From Nocardioides jejuensis (GTDB lineage Bacteria > Actinomycetota > Actinomycetes > Propionibacteriales > Nocardioidaceae), in NCBI RefSeq assembly GCF_004337475.1, contig NZ_SJZJ01000001.1, positions 186,001 to 250,000 of the forward strand: a stretch of DNA of 64,000 nt, written 5' to 3'. The notes beneath the pieces are model-generated. The model made no database searches. It saw only the letters and a list, made by a program, of their open reading frames with translations, and was not told the origin of the DNA. Below are positions 58,992-64,000 of the stretch, piece by piece (the stretch's first letter is position 1; every line of letters starts with the position of its first letter). The position numbers and the translations under genes were made by a program.

Positions 58992-61096
58992 CGCTGCTCA
59001 GCCCAGCTCAGGATCTCGACCTTCCGCTGGCCCGGGACGGGATGGACGATCCCATCGGAGTCGACGCCGTCGGTGAGCTGGACCCGCGCGGAGAGCGCAG
59101 GATTCCCGGAGGTGGAGCAGGGCCCGCTGCCGGCGCACAGGTAGACCTTCAGGTCGACCGCGGTGACGGCGGACCCGAGGCCGAGGGCCGGGTCGGGGAT
59201 CGAGATCAGCGGGTAGCCCCAGACCTGCGAGGGCTGCGACTTGAAGTTGACGCCCCAGGCGAGGACACCCCAGCGGAACGCGACCAGTGCGCTGGCCGAG
59301 CTGCCCGGCGTGAGCGTGATGTAGCCCTTCGGTGCGTACGTCGCTCCCTGCACCACGAACTCGCCCTGGAAGTTGCCGCCGTGGTCGGTGATGAAGGTCT
59401 GCGACGTCGTCGCGGCTCGCAGGGCCGGCTCGACCCAGGACACGGTGAGCGACACGGCGTCGATGCTGAGGGTGTCGTTCTTGTTGCTGTCGCTGATCCG
59501 GAGCTGGATCTTGGGGTTGGTAGCAGAGAATCCACTCGCGGAGGCGAGGAACTGGGCGTTGACCAGCGTCGTGAGGTCGGTGTCGGTGCCGCTCGGCGCC
59601 ACCTGGACTGTGCCCGCCTGGCCCTGCACGCTCGCCTGGAACGCCGCATTCGGGTTCGCGACAGTCAGACCGTTCGTATAGGTCACCTTCAGTTTGGCCG
59701 AGGTGATCAGCGAGCCAACCGGGATACCGGCCAATCCCGGGAAGTTCTGCAGGTCGAGCCCACCGGTGTTGTTGTTCTTCGTGGACTTCCAGTCATCCGT
59801 CTTCAGCGGAGCGCCGGTCGCCGTCAACGCAGCAGTGAGCGTGGTGGCGTTCGCACCGTTGGCGGGGTTGGGGGTGAAGGCATCGTTCTTGCCACCGGTG
59901 ACCGTCGTGACGTTCGCGGACGCAGCACCCGCGACGTTCTGCGTTCCAGGCGTCGACCCGGCTTGCTGCTGGTACAGCGTCAGCGGCGCCTTGCCGCCGT
60001 TCGAAGGACCGCAGAGCTCGACATGGGCGGTGTCCTCCACCTGCACAAAGCTGCTGCCGCCGAAGACGAACTGCACTCCTGACGTCGACGGGCTGTTGAT
60101 CGGGCTGACGCAACGACCAGGGATCGACGATCCACCTGAGGAGACGCCACCGATCACCGTCGTGGCGATGTCCCACGGCTGGTTGTCGGAGAAGTCGAAG
60201 TAGTACTTGCCGCTCGCAAAGGTGGCCGTCCCGCAGGAGTTCACCGCAGTCGAGAGCGCCACACCGTTGTTGTAGAACCCCGGCTGGAACGAGCAGCCCT
60301 GCGTCGCAGGGTTCTGCCACGTCGGCACCGACGACAGGGGTGAGTCCGGAGCCGTCGGCGTGACGAATCCGCCGGTGCACGAGGGGATGATCGACCCGGT
60401 GCAACTGTTGGCGACGACCTTGCCATTGGTCCGGAGCGTGCCGGCCGTGACGTTGACGAAGGTCTTCGACTGGATGCTTCCGCGGACCGGGATCTCCGTG
60501 CCTGATCCGAGGCCCTTGAGCGTGATGCCATCGTTGCAGGACCCGCCAGACACCAGCGCGGTGCAGGCTCCCGTTCCCATGGTGGTCAGTGCACGAGCGA
60601 ACGCGTCACTGGCATCCGGCACCACCACGACCGTCCCACCGCCCGATCCGAAGATCCCGGTGCCGGCCACCGGAGTGCAGACCACGGTGGCGGACTTCGA
60701 TGCGCTGCCGCCGCTCTGGGTCTTCGGGTAGACATACTTCAGCGTGATCGTGTCCAGCGCTGTCCCGTCGGAGGCCTTCTTGCCGAAGCATCCGGTCCCG
60801 TCGGTGTTGTTGTCGTAGACCCAGGTGCCGGCGCCGTCGGCTCCATTCGGGTAGGTGGCCACCGACGACGGAACGCTCGACTTCGCCCCCTGAACGAGGT
60901 CGGTCACCGCGACCTTGCCGGCCGCATCGCCGGCGTAGGCCTGGCCGGCGACGTCGCGCAGGGTCGACGTCGCCGCGAAGTTGGTCCAGCCCTTGGCGAG
61001 CAGGACGCCGGTCACGAGCGACACCGTCGTGACGATGATCATCGCGAAGACGAGCATCGCTCCTTCGTCGTTCGGGCGAACTGTCGAGCGCTTCAT
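58988..61096 (-). CDS. Large PilX-like minor pilin/surface protein
   Basis: This 702-residue protein begins with a short basic leader and one hydrophobic helix (MKRSTVRPNDEGAMLVFAMI, continuing IVTTVSLVTGVLLA), as in PilX-type minor pilins. Over 650 residues of Ser/Thr/Gly-rich, beta-strand-type sequence with many Cys follow. Segments such as SGTEIPVRGSIQSKTFVNVT and GNFQGEFVVQGATYAPKGYI recall surface-adhesin repeats. It is far larger than usual PilX (about 150-200 residues) and might be a pilus-tip adhesin. It overlaps the genes on both sides by 4 nt. Confidence 0.75.
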   Translation of the reverse strand: MKRSTVRPNDEGAMLVFAMIIVTTVSLVTGVLLAKGWTNFAATSTLRDVAGQAYAGDAAGKVAVTDLVQGAKSSVPSSVATYPNGADGAGTWVYDNNTDGTGCFGKKASDGTALDTITLKYVYPKTQSGGSASKSATVVCTPVAGTGIFGSGGGTVVVVPDASDAFARALTTMGTGACTALVSGGSCNDGITLKGLGSGTEIPVRGSIQSKTFVNVTAGTLRTNGKVVANSCTGSIIPSCTGGFVTPTAPDSPLSSVPTWQNPATQGCSFQPGFYNNGVALSTAVNSCGTATFASGKYYFDFSDNQPWDIATTVIGGVSSGGSSIPGRCVSPINSPSTSGVQFVFGGSSFVQVEDTAHVELCGPSNGGKAPLTLYQQQAGSTPGTQNVAGAASANVTTVTGGKNDAFTPNPANGANATTLTAALTATGAPLKTDDWKSTKNNNTGGLDLQNFPGLAGIPVGSLITSAKLKVTYTNGLTVANPNAAFQASVQGQAGTVQVAPSGTDTDLTTLVNAQFLASASGFSATNPKIQLRISDSNKNDTLSIDAVSLTVSWVEPALRAATTSQTFITDHGGNFQGEFVVQGATYAPKGYITLTPGSSASALVAFRWGVLAWGVNFKSQPSQVWGYPLISIPDPALGLGSAVTAVDLKVYLCAGSGPCSTSGNPALSARVQLTDGVDSDGIVHPVPGQRKVEILSWAEQR

Positions 61097-61767
61097 CCCT
61101 GCCTCCGCTGGGCCGTGAGCGTGAGGTTGGAGTAACCCGTGCTGGCGTGCACCGTCTGGCTGAGGTCCTGCACGTCCATGGAGATCCGGACCGTCGCGGG
61201 GTACGGGGAGGTGCCGGTGCAGCCCGTTGCGGCGCCCGCGTTCGAGTAGCAGGTGACCGTAGGGACACCCGTCAGGTGACGGGCCACGACGATGTCGCTC
61301 GTCGTGTCTCCGCACCGCTTGCGCCACAACTGAACCTGGCTCGTGCCGTTCGAGTTGGCCACCGTCTTCGTGTAGTAGGTCGCCCTGTTGGAACTGGCTC
61401 CATCCCAGGCCTGGTCCTTGTCATCGGTCGGGGCGCTCTTGAAGTCGTTCCAGGCGAACATCACCAGAGCGCCGCCCGACGAGGGCGCGCACCCGGGCGC
61501 CGTTCCCTCCCAGACAGCCTGGGAGGTCGGAATCGTGCCGCCGCTCGGCTTGCCCCGAACGCCGAAGCTGCTGACGTCCTGCTGCCAGTACGCCGAGACG
61601 AACTGCTGGTCCGTCGACTCGTTGAGTCGGGTGCTGGTCTCGTTACTGGTCCGGAGGTAGCCGAAGACGACCCCGATCAGGGCGACCACGATGATCCCGA
61701 GGATCGCCACAGTCACCACGAGCTCGATGAGGGTGAACCCGTCCTCATCCCGGCGCGGGCTCAACAT
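61093..61767 (-). CDS. Type IV minor pilin, PilW-like (class III signal)
   Basis: This 224-residue protein has the prepilin cleavage motif EDGFTLIELVVTVAILGIIV (cut after Gly, Phe at +1, Glu at +5). A globular domain with paired Cys follows (APGCAPSS; RKRCGD; TCYSNAGAATGC). The ATG at 61767 gives an 11-residue leader and overlaps the upstream gene by 7 nt. It is one of three pilin-like subunits encoded in this operon. Confidence 0.86.
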   Translation of the reverse strand: MLSPRRDEDGFTLIELVVTVAILGIIVVALIGVVFGYLRTSNETSTRLNESTDQQFVSAYWQQDVSSFGVRGKPSGGTIPTSQAVWEGTAPGCAPSSGGALVMFAWNDFKSAPTDDKDQAWDGASSNRATYYTKTVANSNGTSQVQLWRKRCGDTTSDIVVARHLTGVPTVTCYSNAGAATGCTGTSPYPATVRISMDVQDLSQTVHASTGYSNLTLTAQRRQG

Positions 61768-62240
61768 GGGCTCGGCAGCGACCCGCTGCAGGGCTTGCGG
61801 ATGATCACGGTGAGGGACTCGCTTGCCTGGTGGGAGCCGGCCCCGGGACTGGTCACGTTGAGCGTCAGACGCTGACTGCCGTCGTCCGTCCCGCAGGAGG
61901 CCCACGCCGTCCCGTTGTAGACGACTGCGGCCGTCTGGGTGGCTGTGTAGCCGGCTGGCAGACCAGCGGCGTTCTTCACCGCGCTGCTCAGATAGGCGTT
62001 GGCGGCTGCACAGCTCTTGTAGCCGCCCGACGTGTTGGCTGCGTCCTGGATCGCCTCCGCCAGGCTGCGGACATAGCTGCCGCCGTTCGCCTGCTTGCGT
62101 CCGAGGTCGGACGTCTTCACGCTGAGCTCGAGACCCGCCATCACCGCGACACCCGCGAGGCCAAGGATCACGATCGTGACGAGCAGCTCGATGAGCGTCT
62201 CGCCCCCTTCTCCTCCCGGGTCTCGTGCCGCGGCGGACAT
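61761..62240 (-). CDS. Type IV minor pilin, PilV-like, with Glu at +1
   Basis: This 159-residue protein has the prepilin motif GGETLIELLVTIVILGLAGV. Glu at +5 is kept, but the +1 residue after the cut is Glu instead of the usual Phe. The mature domain has Cys residues in YKSCAAAN, WASCGTDD and RKPCSGSLPSPC. Similar GETLIE sequences occur in actinobacterial PilV proteins, so the change is probably functional. It lies 1 nt after pilC. Confidence 0.83.
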   Translation of the reverse strand: MSAAARDPGGEGGETLIELLVTIVILGLAGVAVMAGLELSVKTSDLGRKQANGGSYVRSLAEAIQDAANTSGGYKSCAAANAYLSSAVKNAAGLPAGYTATQTAAVVYNGTAWASCGTDDGSQRLTLNVTSPGAGSHQASESLTVIIRKPCSGSLPSPC

Positions 62241-62241
62241 C

Positions 62242-63447
62242 TCAGATCTCCACCTGGTTGAAGATGCCGTACATCGCCGAGACCAGTGCCACGGCGACGA
62301 AGCCCACGATCAGGCCCATCACGATGATCACGAGCGGCTCGAAGAGTGCAGTCAGCTTGGCGATCTTGTAGTCGAGCTCGGCCTCGTAGTACTCCGCAGT
62401 GACCTCGAGCTGGGTGTCGAGCGAACCGGTGTCCTCGCCCACCCGCAGCATCGAGGTCGCAGTACCCGGAAAGAGCTGGGTACGCGCGAGTGGACCCGCG
62501 ATCCCCTGCCCCTCGAGCATCTGCTGGGACACCTCGCCGAGCCGCCGCACGAAGACCCGGTTGCGCAATGCGTCGGTCGTCACCCCCAGGGCCTCGGTCA
62601 GGCTCACGCCAGCACTCACCATCGAAGCGAGCACACGGCAGAAGCGCTCGACGAGGGCGTACTGGATCGTCTGGCCCAGGACCGGCACCTTCAGGAGGAA
62701 CGCGTCGCGTGCGTACTTGCCTGCCTGGAACCGGGTCGCGACCACGTAGATCAGGACCAGCACAGCAAGGCCACCGAGCAGGGCCCACCACCAGTCACCG
62801 AGGAACGCGGTGAAGGCCATGAGCATCCGGGTCGGCAGCGGGAGCTTCGCGTCGAGGTCCTCGAAGAAGGTCTGGAACTTGGGAAGCACGTAGACCGCCA
62901 GCACGACGACGGTCACGATCGACATGACGGAGACGACCGCGGGGTACATGAGGGCCGACTTGATCTTGCGTCGGGCCTCCAGGTCGCGCTCGATGTAGCG
63001 CGAGAGACGGGCGAGAACAGAGTCGAGCTCGCCGGTCAGCTCAGCCGACCGCACGATTCCGCGATAGAACGGCGGGAAGACCCTCGGGAAGCGGTCCAGC
63101 GTGTCGGAGAACCGTTCGCCGGAGCGAAGCCCGTCTTCGATGTCGTTCATCATCCGCCGGACAGAGGAGTTCTCGCTCTCCGCACCAATCGTGTGCACCG
63201 CCTCCAGGATCGGCAGCCCTGCGCGGAGGAACGCCGCGATCTGGCGCGACAGGTGCATGACCTCGACACGCTTGATCCTCGGTCCGGAGATCTCGTAGTT
63301 GAGCACGCTCTTCTTCTCCGTGACGCGCAGGTCACGGAGCTCCTGCTGATAAAGCGCCACCTCCGCGTCGCCACGAGACGCGGCGCGCTGGGTGCCCTTG
63401 ACCCGGTCACCACCGAGATCGACTCCGACGTAGGCGAACTTCGGCAT
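62242..63447 (-). CDS. pilC: Type IV pilus inner-membrane platform protein
   Basis: This 401-residue type II secretion F/PilC protein has two repeated F domains. The first has LSRQIAAFLRAGLPILEAVH and GERFSDTLDRFPRVFPPFYR; the second has FCRVLASMVSAGVSLTEALG and GIAGPLARTQLFPGTATSML, then LRVGEDTGSLDTQLEVTAEY. Three to four membrane helices are visible, with the last near the C-terminus. It anchors the PilB motor. It starts 1 nt after the pilB stop. Confidence 0.94.
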   Translation of the reverse strand: MPKFAYVGVDLGGDRVKGTQRAASRGDAEVALYQQELRDLRVTEKKSVLNYEISGPRIKRVEVMHLSRQIAAFLRAGLPILEAVHTIGAESENSSVRRMMNDIEDGLRSGERFSDTLDRFPRVFPPFYRGIVRSAELTGELDSVLARLSRYIERDLEARRKIKSALMYPAVVSVMSIVTVVVLAVYVLPKFQTFFEDLDAKLPLPTRMLMAFTAFLGDWWWALLGGLAVLVLIYVVATRFQAGKYARDAFLLKVPVLGQTIQYALVERFCRVLASMVSAGVSLTEALGVTTDALRNRVFVRRLGEVSQQMLEGQGIAGPLARTQLFPGTATSMLRVGEDTGSLDTQLEVTAEYYEAELDYKIAKLTALFEPLVIIVMGLIVGFVAVALVSAMYGIFNQVEI

Positions 63448-63448
63448 C

Positions 63449-64000
63449 TCAGACTCCTGCCACGTAGATGGAACGCATGACCTCAGCGGGCGTGGTGATG
63501 CCCTCGGCGACGAGCCGGGCGCCCTGCTCCTGCAATGTCCGCATGCCCTCGCTCCGGGCTAGCTTCCGCATCTCGTCGTGCGGCACGCGGTCGACGATCC
63601 GTTCACGGACCTCGTCGGTCACGGTGAGCAACTCGTAGACGCCGATGCGCTCGAGGTAGCCGGTGTGGGCGCAGAGGTGGCACCCGACCCCGTGCACGAA
63701 CCCGTCGGTCGGCTCCGGTGCCCCGAAGCTGCGCAGGAAACCCATCTCTTCGACGGTCGGCTGGTACGGCGCCAGGCAGCTGGTGCAACTGCGCCGTACG
63801 AGCCGCTGCGCCATCACGGCACTGACCGACGACGCCACGAGAAAGGCCTCGATCCCCATGTCGAGGAGACGGTAGAGCGCAGACACCGCCTCGGTCGCGT
63901 GCAGCGAGGAGAGCACCATGTGGCCGGTGAGCGCCGACTGGACGGCAATGCGAGCGGTGTCGACGTCACGGATCTCACCGACGAGGATCACGTCAGGGTC
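63449..64000 (-). CDS. pilB: Type IV pilus assembly ATPase, C-terminal part (cut by window edge)
   Basis: The last 183 residues of a PilB/GspE ATPase are visible; the start lies beyond the right edge. Seen are [12 protein letters not shown] (Walker B), [20 protein letters not shown] (His box), and the zinc-binding cysteines CTSC and CHLC separated by about 45 residues. [16 protein letters not shown] and [20 protein letters not shown] follow, as in PilB. It powers pilin assembly with PilC. First visible gene of the operon. Confidence 0.94.
   Translation of the reverse strand, partial: DPDVILVGEIRDVDTARIAVQSALTGHMVLSSLHATEAVSALYRLLDMGIEAFLVASSVSAVMAQRLVRRSCTSCLAPYQPTVEEMGFLRSFGAPEPTDGFVHGVGCHLCAHTGYLERIGVYELLTVTDEVRERIVDRVPHDEMRKLARSEGMRTLQEQGARLVAEGITTPAEVMRSIYVAGV

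Noticed and set aside
1..64000. tRNA, rRNA, CRISPR arrays, insertion sequences or prophage genes
   Set aside because: I scanned for cloverleaf-like arms, direct repeats with spacers, transposase or integrase motifs and phage structural genes and found none.

Overview
The window is GC-rich (roughly 70%) and densely coded on both strands. Gene content points to a high-GC actinobacterium, most likely Nocardioidaceae (Nocardioides or a close relative). The main evidence is a WhiB1 next to a PdtaS-type histidine kinase, an rsrA-sigR redox module beside the 24-residue ribosomal protein bL37, a nickel superoxide dismutase with its maturation protease, an aroA-rsgA-hisN series, and many start codons that follow a -10 hexamer by only 6-7 nt (leaderless transcription). 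No rRNA, tRNA, CRISPR array, insertion sequence or prophage was seen. No gene-free stretch exceeds about 225 bp.

Layout. 1-4435: fatty-acid desaturation. A DesA3-like desaturase and its flavin/2Fe-2S reductase are transcribed away from a DesT-like TetR repressor that is coupled to a PhaC-like hydrolase. Palindromic operators lie between them. 4451-11712: a PadR/ABC-ATPase/FtsX-permease operon with a 34-bp palindrome over the padR promoter, a DHA2 drug exporter, an SDR/MDR oxidoreductase pair and malic enzyme. 11819-12622: divergent sodX and sodN. 12768-19119: regulators and redox control: a SigB-type sigma factor without region 3, WhiB1, PdtaS, DUF2785, bL37, RsrA/SigR with a possible SigR-type autoregulatory promoter, a KANL3/Tex30-like hydrolase and an SRAP (YedK) protein. 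19218-29663: a degenerate GGDEF protein opposite a membrane-tethered ECF sigma factor, then aroA, rsgA, DUF2231, hisN, a CBS protein and a two-component system whose kinase is fused in frame to a DUF4153/DUF4173 membrane protein.

29742-41572: a structured intergenic element, FKBP, S4 and membrane proteins, DUF445, an iron ABC importer under a DtxR/IdeR box, a cytidylyltransferase, two tandem secreted gluzincin-like proteases, a phasin-like protein and a choice-of-anchor-P surface protein. 41753-54686: transhydrogenase pntAB, a secreted phospholipase-D-like protein, LysR opposite ferredoxin-NADP reductase, DUF664, exported DUF2252, an alpha/beta hydrolase, ribA, DUF3152 and a ROK repressor. 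54866-57980: a xylose-type ABC importer (xylFGH) facing the ROK gene. 57980-58139: a second structured element related to the first. 58203-64000: a type IV pilus/pseudopilus operon (pilB-pilC-three minor pilins-pilD) that runs off the right edge.

The most interesting items are two covarying structured intergenic elements (29742-29851 and 57980-58139), the one-polypeptide ECF sigma/zinc finger/membrane/extracellular fusion, the kinase-DUF4173 fusion that keeps an internal ribosome binding site, and several readable operators.
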